NCBI GenBank assembly: GCA_031629035.1
Contig: JAVLUG010000026.1
Location: forward strand, 1 to 52,924
Reading direction: 5' to 3'
DNA length: 52,924 nt
Source of the DNA: MVYY01 sp012517575
Lineage (GTDB): Bacteria > Bacteroidota > Bacteroidia > Bacteroidales > Paludibacteraceae
Below the pieces are notes generated by a model, which was not told where the DNA came from, searched no databases, and saw only the letters and a program-made list of their open reading frames with translations. This document shows, piece by piece, positions 8,538 to 17,867 of the stretch. The position numbers and the translations under genes were made by a program. Each line of letters begins with the position of its first letter. Within the stretch, counting starts at the first letter, position 1.

Positions 8538-10550
8538 ATGGAAAATAAAGGGCCACAAAATAACAATTCGCAACAAAAACCTTCAGGCAAAGGGTTTAAG
8601 TTTAACATTACCTGGATTTACATCATCATTATTGCCATTCTGATAGGTTCCTATCTTTTTACGGACAATACTCCGGTGAAAGAAGTTCCTTTTTCAACTT
8701 TCGAGAACTACATGTATACCCACAAAATGGAGAAAATTGATGTGTATTCTTCTCGAAACGTAGCAGAAGCACTGATTGTAAAAGATTCTTTGAAACAAGT
8801 TTTTGGCGACAAGTACGAAATTTATGCCAAAGAGCCCAAAATCAGAACGCGTATCCCTTCAGCCGAAGAATTTTCAAAAATTTATCAAAAGGCCAAAGAT
8901 CAATATGGTTTGACAGCTATTGTGGATTATAAAGAAAGTAGAAATTATATCGAAATTTTTCTTTATAGTGTTTTACCATTTCTATTGCTGATTCTATTCT
9001 TTGTATTTATGAATCGCCGGATGGCAAATCAGATGGGAAGTGGTGGCAGTGGAGGAATTTTTAATGTTGGCAAGTCCAAAGCGCAGCTTTTCGACAAAAG
9101 CAATGTTGCCAATCGAATTACTTTCAGAGATGTTGCCGGTTTGGCAGAAGCAAAACAGGAAGTTGAAGAAATTGTGGAGTTTTTAAAAAATCCTTCCAAA
9201 TATACCGAGCTGGGTGGAAAAATTCCAAAAGGTGTTTTGTTGGTAGGCCCTCCGGGAACAGGAAAAACTTTGTTGGCTAAGGCAGTTGCCGGTGAAGCAG
9301 ATGTTCCTTTTTTCTCTATTTCCGGGTCCGAATTTGTCGAAATGTTTGTAGGAGTTGGCGCATCGCGTGTTCGCGACTTGTTTCGTCAAGCTAAGGAAAA
9401 AGCACCATGCATCATCTTTATTGATGAAATTGATGCTATTGGACGGGCAAGAGGAAGAAATCCAAATTTCGGCAGCAATGATGAGCGGGAAAATACCCTC
9501 AATCAGTTGTTGACAGAAATGGATGGATTTGCATCAAATAGTGGTGTGATTATACTGGCAGCTACCAATCGTGCCGACATCCTCGACAAGGCTTTGCTTC
9601 GTCCCGGCCGTTTTGACCGTCAAATTCATGTCGATCTTCCCGACGTACAGGAACGAAAGGAAATTTTTAAAGTCCATCTTCGTCCTATAAAAATCAACGA
9701 AACAGTGGATATTGATTTTCTGGCCAAGCAAACGCCCGGATTTTCAGGTGCCGACATTGCCAATGTTTGCAATGAAGCAGCTTTGATTGCTGCTCGAAAA
9801 AACAAAACATTTGTCGATAAGCAGGATTTTCTTGACGCAGTGGACAGAATTATTGGAGGATTGGAAAAACGAACCAAAATAACCACCAAATTTGAGAAAC
9901 GTTCTATTGCTTACCATGAAGCCGGTCATGCAACCATTAGCTGGATGTTGGAACATGCGAGTCCACTGGTTAAAGTTACTATTGTTCCCCGAGGAGAAGC
10001 TTTAGGCGCAGCTTGGTATCTTCCTGAAGAACGTCAACTTACTGTTAGGGAACACATGCTCGACGAAATGTGTGCCACACTCGGCGGAAGAGCTGCCGAA
10101 GAAATCTTCCTGAATCAAATGTCGACCGGCGCTATCAACGATTTGGAAAGAGTTACCAAACGTGCTTATGCAATGGTTTCCTATTTTGGTATGAGTGAAA
10201 AACTTCCAAATTTGAGTTACTATGATTCGTCGGGAAATGCAGAGTATTCGTTTACAAAACCTTACAGCGAAAAAACAGCCGAACTGATTGATGCAGAAGT
10301 GAAAAAAATTATCAGTCAGGAATATGAACGTGCCAAAGAAATTTTGAAGAAACATGCTGACGGTCACAATCAACTTGCAGAATTGCTGATTGAAAGAGAA
10401 GTTATTTTCTCCGAAGATTTGGAAAGAATATTCGGAAAACGTCAATGGCCTTCTCGGAGCGATGAATTATTGGCTCAAAATGGTGAAAATGGAAAATTGG
10501 CTGAACATTCTGAAGGTAATTCAGTAGAAAATGCAGGAGATGAAGAATGA
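8538..10550 (+). CDS. ftsH: ATP-dependent zinc metalloprotease FtsH
   Basis: FtsH is a membrane-anchored hexameric AAA+ protease that degrades misfolded and regulatory membrane proteins. Two transmembrane helices (about 23-41 and 140-158) flank a periplasmic domain. The AAA+ module has Walker A GPPGTGKT at 237-244, Walker B IIFIDE near 292-297, and the second region of homology with RPGRFDR at 355-361. The zinc site is HEAGH at 460-464, with the third ligand probably Asp535 in AINDLERVT. Length (670) is normal. The N-terminus is rich in Asn and Gln, and the tail after about 635 is acidic. Its end overlaps the start of the next gene, which implies translational coupling. Confidence 0.97.
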   Translation: MENKGPQNNNSQQKPSGKGFKFNITWIYIIIIAILIGSYLFTDNTPVKEVPFSTFENYMYTHKMEKIDVYSSRNVAEALIVKDSLKQVFGDKYEIYAKEPKIRTRIPSAEEFSKIYQKAKDQYGLTAIVDYKESRNYIEIFLYSVLPFLLLILFFVFMNRRMANQMGSGGSGGIFNVGKSKAQLFDKSNVANRITFRDVAGLAEAKQEVEEIVEFLKNPSKYTELGGKIPKGVLLVGPPGTGKTLLAKAVAGEADVPFFSISGSEFVEMFVGVGASRVRDLFRQAKEKAPCIIFIDEIDAIGRARGRNPNFGSNDERENTLNQLLTEMDGFASNSGVIILAATNRADILDKALLRPGRFDRQIHVDLPDVQERKEIFKVHLRPIKINETVDIDFLAKQTPGFSGADIANVCNEAALIAARKNKTFVDKQDFLDAVDRIIGGLEKRTKITTKFEKRSIAYHEAGHATISWMLEHASPLVKVTIVPRGEALGAAWYLPEERQLTVREHMLDEMCATLGGRAAEEIFLNQMSTGAINDLERVTKRAYAMVSYFGMSEKLPNLSYYDSSGNAEYSFTKPYSEKTAELIDAEVKKIISQEYERAKEILKKHADGHNQLAELLIEREVIFSEDLERIFGKRQWPSRSDELLAQNGENGKLAEHSEGNSVENAGDEE

Positions 10551-11196
10551 TTTTTCTGATAAAAAAGAAATTTCGTCACGGGAAATTATTCTTCGGCAAA
10601 TTTCTGCAGTCTCTCACCGTAGAAAAGCGGAAAGTAATCCATATAATTTTTCCGGATATCAGATTTACGAGGAAATTGTTCCAGACGCAATTAGCTGTTT
10701 TCAACAGGAGATTAGAGCGGTTTCCGGAGAATGCTTTGTTTTTGAAAATGAGCCAGAATTATTTGTTTCCCTGAAAAAATTTGTTTCTAAAAATGGGTTT
10801 TCTAAGTTACATTGCCGTGATGAAGAATTGAAAGAGCGTTTGAATAATTTTGACATTCCTTTTTCATCTTCAGAAGCCGATTTTGAAACCATGGATGTCG
10901 GAATTACCGGTTGTGAATTTCTGGTAGCTCGCACAGGCAGTGTCATTGTTTCTTCCTTTAATTCGGGAAGAAGAATGAATATTTTTCCGCCTGTTCACAT
11001 TGTGGTGGCTCACAGCTCCCAACTGGTTGATTTTTTGGAAGATGCTTATGGTCAAATTCTTCAAAAATACGGATATAAATTGCCTTCTGTAGTTTCTACC
11101 ATTACGGGTCCCAGTCGTACTTCGGACATTGAAAAAACATTGGTGCTGGGGGCACATGGACCAAAACAATTAGTTGTTTTTCTTTCCAAAAGATAG
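10540..11196 (+). CDS. LUD domain protein (LutC/YkgG-like)
   Basis: The 218-residue protein has the LUD fold of LutC, a subunit of the LutABC lactate-oxidation complex. Conserved stretches include DVGITGCEFLVARTGSVIVS (about 124-143), a glycine-poor region with VHIVVAHSSQLVDFLEDA, and the end motif TGPSRTSDIEKTLVLGAHGP, typical of the family. LutA and LutB are not nearby; instead the gene overlaps the end of ftsH by 11 bases and precedes cdsA. I prefer the ATG at 10540; an in-frame ATG at 10531 is also available. A lactate role is therefore uncertain here. Confidence 0.85.
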   Translation: MKNDFSDKKEISSREIILRQISAVSHRRKAESNPYNFSGYQIYEEIVPDAISCFQQEIRAVSGECFVFENEPELFVSLKKFVSKNGFSKLHCRDEELKERLNNFDIPFSSSEADFETMDVGITGCEFLVARTGSVIVSSFNSGRRMNIFPPVHIVVAHSSQLVDFLEDAYGQILQKYGYKLPSVVSTITGPSRTSDIEKTLVLGAHGPKQLVVFLSKR

Positions 11197-11225
11197 AAGT
11201 CCATTCTTTTATTAAAAATAATGAG

Positions 11226-11233
11226 TAAGTTTG
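11226..11233 (+). promoter_or_regulatory. Possible promoter -7 element for cdsA
   Basis: TAAGTTTG matches TAnnTTTG and lies 30 bases before the preferred cdsA ATG. No clear -33 box is visible, and cdsA may simply be read from the upstream operon. Confidence 0.35.
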
Positions 11234-11263
11234 CAATTCGGAACGAATAATTTTAAAACATCT

Positions 11264-12076
11264 ATGAACGAATTGTTGAAACGTATAGTAAGCGGAGTGG
11301 TTTATGTTGTATTGGTAGTAGCTGCAGTTTTAAGTCATCCGGTGGCTTTTGCTTTGCTTTTTTCTTTGGTCACCTTCTTGTCCCTTTTAGAATTTCATAA
11401 AATAACCAACCGTTCTTCAGATATAGAAGTTCCTCTTCCTTTTGCTTCAGCCGGCGGAATTTTACTGTTTATCAGTACTTTTCTTTATGTTACCGGCAGG
11501 GTTTCTGTTTTTGTTTTTTTTTCTTATATAATTTTTGTTTTGTGGATGTTTCTTCGCGAATTATTTTTGAGAAAGAGCAATCCTATTCAAAATTGGGCAT
11601 ATTTTCTACTAGGTCAGGTAATGATTGCATTCCCTTTTTCTTTTCTTAATTTCATTCTTTTTATCGATGGTTATCAGCCTTTTCTGGTTTTATCAATTTT
11701 TATTATTACATGGCTTAACGATACGGGTGCATTTCTTGTTGGAAGCGCTTTTGGAAAGCATCACTTTTTTGAGCGAATCTCACCCAAAAAGTCATGGGAA
11801 GGTTTCTGGGGCGGAGTTTTCATCGGATTACTCGGTGGATATGTTTTATCTCTGTTTTTGCCTCAATTGAATTTTTCGCAATGGTTGATTCTGTCGATGA
11901 TTGTGGTAATTGCAGCAACTCTCGGAGATTTGACAGAGTCGCTCATGAAGCGGACTCTCAACATTAAGGATTCTGGTAAAATTATTCCTGGACATGGTGG
12001 TATGTTGGACCGTTTTGACAGTATTCTGATGGTTTCTCCCTTTGTTTTGATTTTTTTAAGTTTTATATTTGCATAG
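11264..12076 (+). CDS. cdsA: Phosphatidate cytidylyltransferase
   Basis: CdsA makes CDP-diacylglycerol from phosphatidate and CTP, the branch point of membrane phospholipid synthesis. The 270-residue protein is a polytopic membrane protein with about seven or eight hydrophobic helices. The C-terminal signature S-x-x-K-R-x4-K-D-x-x-x-x-x-P-G-H-G-G-x-x-D-R-x-D is complete (SLMKRTLNIKDSGKIIPGHG, then GMLDRFD, about 227-253). The earlier conserved segment WLNDTGAFLVGSAFGKH contains the Asp-rich metal-binding site. I start at the ATG for MNELLKR; an upstream TTG frame adds 11 uncharacteristic residues. The neighbouring acyltransferase fits lipid synthesis. Confidence 0.95.
   Translation: MNELLKRIVSGVVYVVLVVAAVLSHPVAFALLFSLVTFLSLLEFHKITNRSSDIEVPLPFASAGGILLFISTFLYVTGRVSVFVFFSYIIFVLWMFLRELFLRKSNPIQNWAYFLLGQVMIAFPFSFLNFILFIDGYQPFLVLSIFIITWLNDTGAFLVGSAFGKHHFFERISPKKSWEGFWGGVFIGLLGGYVLSLFLPQLNFSQWLILSMIVVIAATLGDLTESLMKRTLNIKDSGKIIPGHGGMLDRFDSILMVSPFVLIFLSFIFA
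12064..12071 (+). promoter_or_regulatory. Weak candidate promoter for the acyltransferase gene
   Basis: TATATTTG matches TAnnTTTG but sits inside the last codons of cdsA, 74 bases before the next start. It could give the acyltransferase its own transcript, or be chance in AT-rich DNA. Confidence 0.25.
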
Positions 12077-12144
12077 CTCTTCTTCTATATTCTTTTTTGC
12101 ATTGAATTGTATAATTATTTACCAAACCATTATAAATCAAACAC

Positions 12145-13302
12145 ATGGATATGAATTTTGATGAAATACGTTGTTATACTGATAACGAAGTACATGAAAT
12201 TTTGGAAAAACTGACAAACGAGAAACAGTTTATGAAAGTGGTAAGTACGGCTTATCCTCTGATGCCCAAAGAAGTGATTAAGGAACGATTACTCAGTTAC
12301 CATTCTCAATACGAATTCCAAAAAGATTTTATATATCCATTTTTACAATACCTTGAAGAAAATACTACCAAAGGAATAGAATTGCTTGGACTGGAAAAAA
12401 TCGACAGAAATACAGCTTATCTGTATATTTCCAATCATCGCGATATTGTATTGGATTCCAGTTTTTTCTGCAAAAAATTAATGGAAAATTCTATGAATAC
12501 GGTTGAAATTGCCATTGGCGACAATTTACTCATTTATCCGTGGATAGAAGATTTTGTTAGAGTTAATAAAAGCTTTATTGTTAGGCGCGGACTAAATGTG
12601 CGTCAAACACTGGAAAGTTCAAAAGTACTTGCTGCTTATTTGCTGCATACGATTCAGGTCAAAAAAAGTTCGATATGGATGGCTCAAAGAGAAGGAAGAG
12701 CCAAAGATTCAGATGACCGCACTCAGGAAAGTATTTTAAAAATGTTGAATCTTAGTGGCAAACAGGATGATTTTATTCAACATATCATGCAGTTTAATAT
12801 TTGTCCGTTGTCTATTTCCTATGAATATGATCCCTGCGATTTTCTTAAAGCCAAAGAATTTCAACTGAAAAGAGACTGTCCCGATTACAAAAAACAGCCT
12901 TCCGACGATTTGGAAAATATGATTACCGGCATCATGGGTTACAAAGGAAAAGTTGTGTTTCGGATCACCGGTTGTATCAATGAAAAACTTCAGGGAATTG
13001 CCAAAAAAACTTCCAATCGCAATGAACAGATTTCAAGAACTGCTCAACTGATAGATTTTCAGATACATGCAAATTATGAAATTTATAGCGTGAATAAAAT
13101 CGCCTATGATGCTTTAACGGGTGAAAATAGGTTTGTGCATGAATATAGTAATTTGGAAAGAATTGATTTTGAGCAATATTTATTAAAACAAATGAACAAA
13201 ATTCAACTGGAAAACAAGGATGAAAAATTCTTGAGGCAAAAAATGCTTGAAATGTATGCCAATCCGTTAATCAACTTCTTGAAAGCCACCAACCAACAAT
13301 GA
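12145..13302 (+). CDS. Acyltransferase of the glycerol-phosphate acyltransferase superfamily
   Basis: The 385-residue protein has the four blocks of the PlsB/PlsC superfamily: YISNHRDIVLDSSF (about 92-105, block I), SFIVRRGL (block II), WMAQREGRAKDSDDRTQ (block III, with the E-G-R substrate contact) and CPLSISYEYDP (block IV). Block I is unusual, since the usual H-x4-D appears as H-x5-D (H-R-D-I-V-L-D). No transmembrane helix is obvious. Its place after cdsA suggests a role in phospholipid or ornithine/glycine-lipid acylation, but the acceptor is unknown. It ends at a strong shared terminator. Confidence 0.8.
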   Translation: MDMNFDEIRCYTDNEVHEILEKLTNEKQFMKVVSTAYPLMPKEVIKERLLSYHSQYEFQKDFIYPFLQYLEENTTKGIELLGLEKIDRNTAYLYISNHRDIVLDSSFFCKKLMENSMNTVEIAIGDNLLIYPWIEDFVRVNKSFIVRRGLNVRQTLESSKVLAAYLLHTIQVKKSSIWMAQREGRAKDSDDRTQESILKMLNLSGKQDDFIQHIMQFNICPLSISYEYDPCDFLKAKEFQLKRDCPDYKKQPSDDLENMITGIMGYKGKVVFRITGCINEKLQGIAKKTSNRNEQISRTAQLIDFQIHANYEIYSVNKIAYDALTGENRFVHEYSNLERIDFEQYLLKQMNKIQLENKDEKFLRQKMLEMYANPLINFLKATNQQ

Positions 13303-13316
13303 TTGGTAATAAAAAC

Positions 13317-13361
13317 AAAAACAACACCGACTTCGAGAATAGATAAATTCGGTGTTGTTTT
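13317..13361. terminator. Bidirectional terminator between the acyltransferase and speA
   Basis: ACAACACCGA (13321-13330) pairs perfectly with TCGGTGTTGT (13349-13358) across an 18-nt loop. A-rich bases precede it and T-rich bases follow, so the hairpin can end both convergent transcripts. Confidence 0.8.
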
Positions 13362-13387
13362 GTGTATGAAAGATTTTCAGAAAAATT

Positions 13388-14779
13388 TCAGTAACCTAAA
13401 ATTTTCAGCATCGATTTGTAACTTTGTTCTTTGGCAAAAAGCTTGGTATAATACTCTCCATCTTCGTCTTTATCGATAATAACCATTTTAGGAGCCGGTA
13501 TCAAACAATGTTGTATACCGCCATATCCACTCAATGATTCTTGATAGGCTCCGGTATGGAAAAATCCGATGTATTGTTCGCGCCCTTCTTCCATTTTGGG
13601 TAAAAAAATAGCATTTGAATGAACTTCGGCATTGTAAAAGTCTTCGCTGTCGCAAGTAAGACCGCCAAGATTGACGCGTTCATATTCGGAATCCCAATTG
13701 TTGATGGCCAAAAAAACATATCGTTGATTGATGGCCCATGTATCTGGGAGTGTGGTCATAAACGAACTGTCGATCATATCCCATAACTCGCGGTCATTTT
13801 GTTTTTTCTGATTGACAATGGAATAAAGCATAGCTCCACTTTCTCCAACAGTGTAGGAGCCAAATTCAGTAAATATGTTTGGTTCGGGAACGCCGTTTTG
13901 AGTACAGATATTTTTTATTTGAGCAATGATTTCTTCTGCTATGTATTCGTAATCATACGACATATCCAAATGTGTCTGAATGGGGAAACCTCCTCCAATA
14001 TTCAAACTATCCAGTTCAGGACATTTTTTCTTCAGTTCGCAATATAAATTCACAGCTTTACTAAGTTCATTCCAATAGTATGCCGTATCCTTGACTCCTG
14101 TATTGATGAAAAAATGCAGAATTTTCAACTCTACTTGTGGATTGTTGGCTATGTGTTTTGTGTAGTAGGGAATAATATCATTGTAACGAATGCCGAGTCT
14201 GGAAGTATAAAAATCAAATTTCGGCTCTTCTTCCGCAGCAATTCTGATTCCTATTTTGAGTTTCTTGTCGAAATCTTTCAACAGTAAATCCAATTCAAAT
14301 TTATTATCGAGAATTGGAACTACGTTGTTAAATCCCAAACGTATTAGGTTTTGAATATTTTCGATGTATTGGGGACGTTTAAATCCGTTGCAGATAATAT
14401 ATGTTTCAGGTTTCAATAATCCCTGCTCATAAAGCGACTCCATAATGTTGATATCGAAAGCGGAAGAGGTTTCCAAATGTACATCATGTTTCAAAACTTC
14501 TTCCATCACAAAAGAGAAATGGGAACTTTTGGTGCAATAACAGTACATGTAATCTCCCTGATAATCAACTTTTGCCATAGCTACATTAAACATGCGTCGT
14601 GCTTTTTGAATGTTCTCGGCAATTTTGGGTAGATAGGCAATTCTAAGCGGGGTTCCATATTGCTTGATAACATCCATCAATGGAATACCACACCACCAAA
14701 GTTCATTATCAATGACATTGAATTCATCATTGGGGAACTCAAAAGTCTGTTCAATCAGATCAATATATTTGTTCTTCAT
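13388..14779 (-). CDS. speA: Arginine decarboxylase-type PLP enzyme (short Bacteroidota form)
   Basis: This is a fold type III PLP decarboxylase of the alanine racemase/ornithine decarboxylase superfamily. It resembles closely the roughly 460-residue Bacteroidota proteins annotated as arginine decarboxylase, which would make agmatine for polyamine synthesis. CYCTKSSHF (about 80-88) contains the probable PLP lysine, Lys84. HVETSSAFDINI-like text (here HLETSSAFDINI), ICNGFKR, RIAAEEEPKFDFYTSRLGIR, HFFINTG, LNIGGGFPI and EFGSYTVGESGAM follow in order. The classical E. coli SpeA is about 630 residues, so this is the short form. The substrate is inferred from family naming. A good promoter lies about 100 bases upstream. 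Confidence 0.85.
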   Translation of the reverse strand: MKNKYIDLIEQTFEFPNDEFNVIDNELWWCGIPLMDVIKQYGTPLRIAYLPKIAENIQKARRMFNVAMAKVDYQGDYMYCYCTKSSHFSFVMEEVLKHDVHLETSSAFDINIMESLYEQGLLKPETYIICNGFKRPQYIENIQNLIRLGFNNVVPILDNKFELDLLLKDFDKKLKIGIRIAAEEEPKFDFYTSRLGIRYNDIIPYYTKHIANNPQVELKILHFFINTGVKDTAYYWNELSKAVNLYCELKKKCPELDSLNIGGGFPIQTHLDMSYDYEYIAEEIIAQIKNICTQNGVPEPNIFTEFGSYTVGESGAMLYSIVNQKKQNDRELWDMIDSSFMTTLPDTWAINQRYVFLAINNWDSEYERVNLGGLTCDSEDFYNAEVHSNAIFLPKMEEGREQYIGFFHTGAYQESLSGYGGIQHCLIPAPKMVIIDKDEDGEYYTKLFAKEQSYKSMLKILGY

Positions 14780-15257
14780 CGCTTGTTTTCTGAATTAATA
14801 GTAAATATAACTTACTTAGATTGCATAAATTTTTATTATCCGGTTTGATTAAAATTGATATTTTCTTCAAATGTGTGCAAAATTAATACTTATTTTTTAT
14901 ATGACAATATCATACAAACAAATATTTCATGTGGATTAGAATTACTTATTTTATTGTTTTAAATAAGTGACAATCATTATTATACAATTTTTAAAACAAA
15001 CAAAATAAATTTATTAATGGTTGATTTGCCTATTTTTTGATTTAAAAATTTAAAATACGAAAAATTTTATTCAAAAAATCCAAGTTGTTTAGATATAAAT
15101 TTTTTTTTCAATCTAATTCAATTTGATTTTCTATCTCTTTCAAAAAAATTGCATTTAATCATGGATTTTCTTGAAATATGGACTTGGAGATATACTTGAA
15201 ATTATTCTTTATAAGATTGTTTTAATTAAAAGTAAATCTTAAATTGAATGATAAAGA
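14780..15257. other. Very AT-rich intergenic region between speA and priA
   Basis: About 480 bases hold the speA promoter (14878-14908) and otherwise long A and T tracts with stops in all frames. No RNA gene, palindrome of note or small reading frame with protein-like composition was found. Confidence 0.5.
14878..14908 (-). promoter_or_regulatory. Promoter for speA
   Basis: The minus strand reads ATTG, 19 bases, TAATTTTG (14878-14885), close to TTTG-N19-TAnnTTTG. It lies about 100 bases before the speA start. Confidence 0.55.
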
Positions 15258-15280
15258 AAAATTTGTTTTTCGGGAAACAA
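15258..15280 (-). terminator. Likely priA terminator
   Basis: TTGTTT (15263-15268) pairs with AAACAA (15275-15280), loop TTCGGG, and the minus strand continues ATTTTTC. The hairpin starts 13 bases past the priA stop. It is AT-rich, hence moderate confidence. Confidence 0.45.
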
Positions 15281-15293
15281 GTTGGGTTGAAAC

Positions 15294-17759
15294 TTACAAC
15301 GGATCTACATCTATTTGTAGATGAACTGATTTGAATGAGGGCTGTGAGAGGCAAGAGTTGATACAATCTCGTACAATTTTTTTTGTTTTTTCCGGTGATG
15401 CTTCTATTTCTATCTTTAAAAGAATATGTTTGATATAATAGTTCTGAATTTTTGGAATAAGAGGATCGCTTGGGCCCTGTACGCGACGACCAAAAACATT
15501 TCTAAGTGAATCGGTTAATTGTTGAGATGCTTCGAGAAGTATTTGTTTGTCGTGATGTCGAACTATAAGTAAAATTAATCGTGTATAAGGTGGATACCTG
15601 AATAATTTGCGTTCTTCGCACTGGTTCATAAACATTCCTTCGTAGTCATTGGCTATCACTTGTTTGATGATTGGATGTTCGGGTTGATAGGTTTGTAGAA
15701 TTACTTTTCCTTGTTTGTCCTTTCTGCCAGCACGTCCGCTAACTTGAGACAGCAACTGAAAAGCTCGTTCGTGTGATCGAAAATCGGGGAAATTCAGGAG
15801 ATTATCGGCATTTAAAATTCCAACCAAACTGACTTTATCGAAATCTAAACCTTTTGTAATCATCTGTGTACCAATCAGAATGTCGATTTTATATTGTTCA
15901 AAGTCCGTAATAATTTTTTCGTATGATTTTCTTGAACGTGTGGTATCCAAGTCCATCCGATTGATTCTTGCGTCGGGAAATATTTTTTTAATTTCATCTT
16001 CAATTTTCTCTGTTCCGAATCCGTGTGTGGAAAAAGCAGCCGGTGTTCCGCATGATGGGCAGGATGAAGGATAAGATTCGGTGTAGCCGCAATAATGGCA
16101 AGTCAATGCATTGGTAATTTTGTGGTAGGTCAGGCTTACATCACAATTTTTACACTTGGGAATAAAATTGCAACTTTTACATTCCAGGTAAGGTGCATAT
16201 CCTCGTCGATTTTGAAAAAGAATGATTTGTTCTTTGTTTTGAAGTGTTTTTTGCATTTCTTCTATCAGAAAATCTGAAAAATGACCTGTCATCTTTTTTT
16301 TGTGATAAGCTTCTTTCAAATTTATTATTTTAATTTCAGGCAACGAAATTTCTTCAAATCGCTGGTTAAGTTTTACCAAACCGTATTTTCCCGTAACTGC
16401 ATTAAAGTAAGATTCTATGGCAGGTGTTGCTGAGCCCAGCAAAGTATGTGCTCCGTGCATGGAAGCCAGCACAATGGCAGCATTGCGTGCATGATAGCGC
16501 GGTGCGGGATCAAATTGTTTGTAACTTGTTTCATATTCTTCGTCAACGATGATCAAACCCAATTGTCGGAAAGGCAAGAAAATGGAGGAACGAACGCCTA
16601 TAATTACTTCATAACCTTTGTCGTTCAATAAATTATTCCAAATTTCGGTGCGTTCTGCATCAGAAAATTTTGAGTGGTAAACGCCCAACTTTTTCCCAAA
16701 AACTTTTTTCAGCCGAAGGGTAAGTTGAGTGGTCAGTGCAATTTCAGGAACCAGATAAAGCGCCTGTTTTCCTTCGTCCAAGACTTTTTGAATCAAATGA
16801 ATATAAAGTTCCGTTTTCCCGCTCGATGTAACGCCATGTAACAGTACCACCGGTTTTTCCTTAAATTTTTTTTCGATTTCAAGCAATGCTTTTGCTTGAA
16901 ACTCGTTAAGAGTTGCCGGTTTTTGAAGTTCATTTTCAGAGAAGTCGAGACGTCCGATAATTTTCTCATAAGTTTCAAAAATATTTTTATCTGTCAGCGC
17001 TTTCAATACAGCCGGCGAAGCGCCTGATCTTTCAAGAAGCGTTTTGCGCGAAACTTCTTTTGCATTATTTGAATACAAACACTTTGAAAGTTCAATATAG
17101 CTCATCAGTAAATTCAACTGCTTTTTTGCCGATTTTAGTTGGTCGAAAATTTCATGAAATTTTTCGTTTTCCTGAATTGCAGGATTGAGACGTATGTACG
17201 TTTCGGTTTTGGGATGAAATTTTTCAGTCAACTGTTCATTGATTTCGATGGTGCCTTTTTCGAAGAGTGATTTTAGTGGAGGCAACACATTTGAAATTCC
17301 GGAAGTTTTTGCCAAAGCCGATAAAGAAATGGGCTTTTTTTGATTCAAAAGAACATCCAGTATTTTCTTTTCACGTTCCGAAAAATGGACGTTGGTATCA
17401 AAATCAGGCTTAACCTGTACAAGAGTTTCGCTTTCCAACTTAAGACCCGCCGGCAGAGCCGATTGATAAACTTCTCCCAAATGTGACTGATAATAACTGG
17501 CTATCCATTCCCAAAATTTGATTTGAGGCCGGCGTAAAATCGGCTTTTCATCCAGAATACCAACAATTTCTTTGATCTGATAAGTTGTTTCGGGACGGAG
17601 AATATGTAAATAATAGACAATTCCGGAGTATAATTTTTTTTTACCAAATGGCACCACTACCCTCACACCCGGTTGCACTGAATTTTCTTCTGCTTCAGGA
17701 ACTGCATAAGTAAAAGTATTGGGCAATGGCAAAGGCAATATGACTTCAATGTATTTCAA
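15294..17759 (-). CDS. priA: Primosomal protein N' (replication restart helicase PriA)
   Basis: PriA recognises stalled forks and reloads the replisome. The 821-residue protein has an N-terminal DNA-binding domain beginning (M)KYIEVILPLPLPNTFTY, Walker A GVTSSGKT at 309-316, and the eight-cysteine zinc-binding region (Cys 527, 530, 536, 539, 554, 557, 567, 570). The helicase C-terminal segment has GTQMITKGLDFDKV and LLSQVSGRAGR. Motif II reads DEEY (406-409) where PriA normally has DEEH. The start codon is TTG: no in-frame ATG lies upstream before a stop four codons earlier, and the alignment begins exactly here. Confidence 0.95.
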   Translation of the reverse strand: MKYIEVILPLPLPNTFTYAVPEAEENSVQPGVRVVVPFGKKKLYSGIVYYLHILRPETTYQIKEIVGILDEKPILRRPQIKFWEWIASYYQSHLGEVYQSALPAGLKLESETLVQVKPDFDTNVHFSEREKKILDVLLNQKKPISLSALAKTSGISNVLPPLKSLFEKGTIEINEQLTEKFHPKTETYIRLNPAIQENEKFHEIFDQLKSAKKQLNLLMSYIELSKCLYSNNAKEVSRKTLLERSGASPAVLKALTDKNIFETYEKIIGRLDFSENELQKPATLNEFQAKALLEIEKKFKEKPVVLLHGVTSSGKTELYIHLIQKVLDEGKQALYLVPEIALTTQLTLRLKKVFGKKLGVYHSKFSDAERTEIWNNLLNDKGYEVIIGVRSSIFLPFRQLGLIIVDEEYETSYKQFDPAPRYHARNAAIVLASMHGAHTLLGSATPAIESYFNAVTGKYGLVKLNQRFEEISLPEIKIINLKEAYHKKKMTGHFSDFLIEEMQKTLQNKEQIILFQNRRGYAPYLECKSCNFIPKCKNCDVSLTYHKITNALTCHYCGYTESYPSSCPSCGTPAAFSTHGFGTEKIEDEIKKIFPDARINRMDLDTTRSRKSYEKIITDFEQYKIDILIGTQMITKGLDFDKVSLVGILNADNLLNFPDFRSHERAFQLLSQVSGRAGRKDKQGKVILQTYQPEHPIIKQVIANDYEGMFMNQCEERKLFRYPPYTRLILLIVRHHDKQILLEASQQLTDSLRNVFGRRVQGPSDPLIPKIQNYYIKHILLKIEIEASPEKTKKIVRDCINSCLSQPSFKSVHLQIDVDPL

Positions 17760-17867
17760 AATAGCCGATTTTTGTTCTTAAAGTTGATTTGATGAATATC
17801 AGTTTGGGAAAGAGGATAAAAAGAAATGAAAATATTTTGTTTTGCTAAAGTATAAAAACACCAATTT

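Noticed and set aside
14780..15293. Search for a small RNA or leader peptide in the long AT-rich gap between speA and priA
   Set aside because: Only the speA promoter and a weak priA terminator were found; the rest is low-complexity A/T without paired structure that I could defend.
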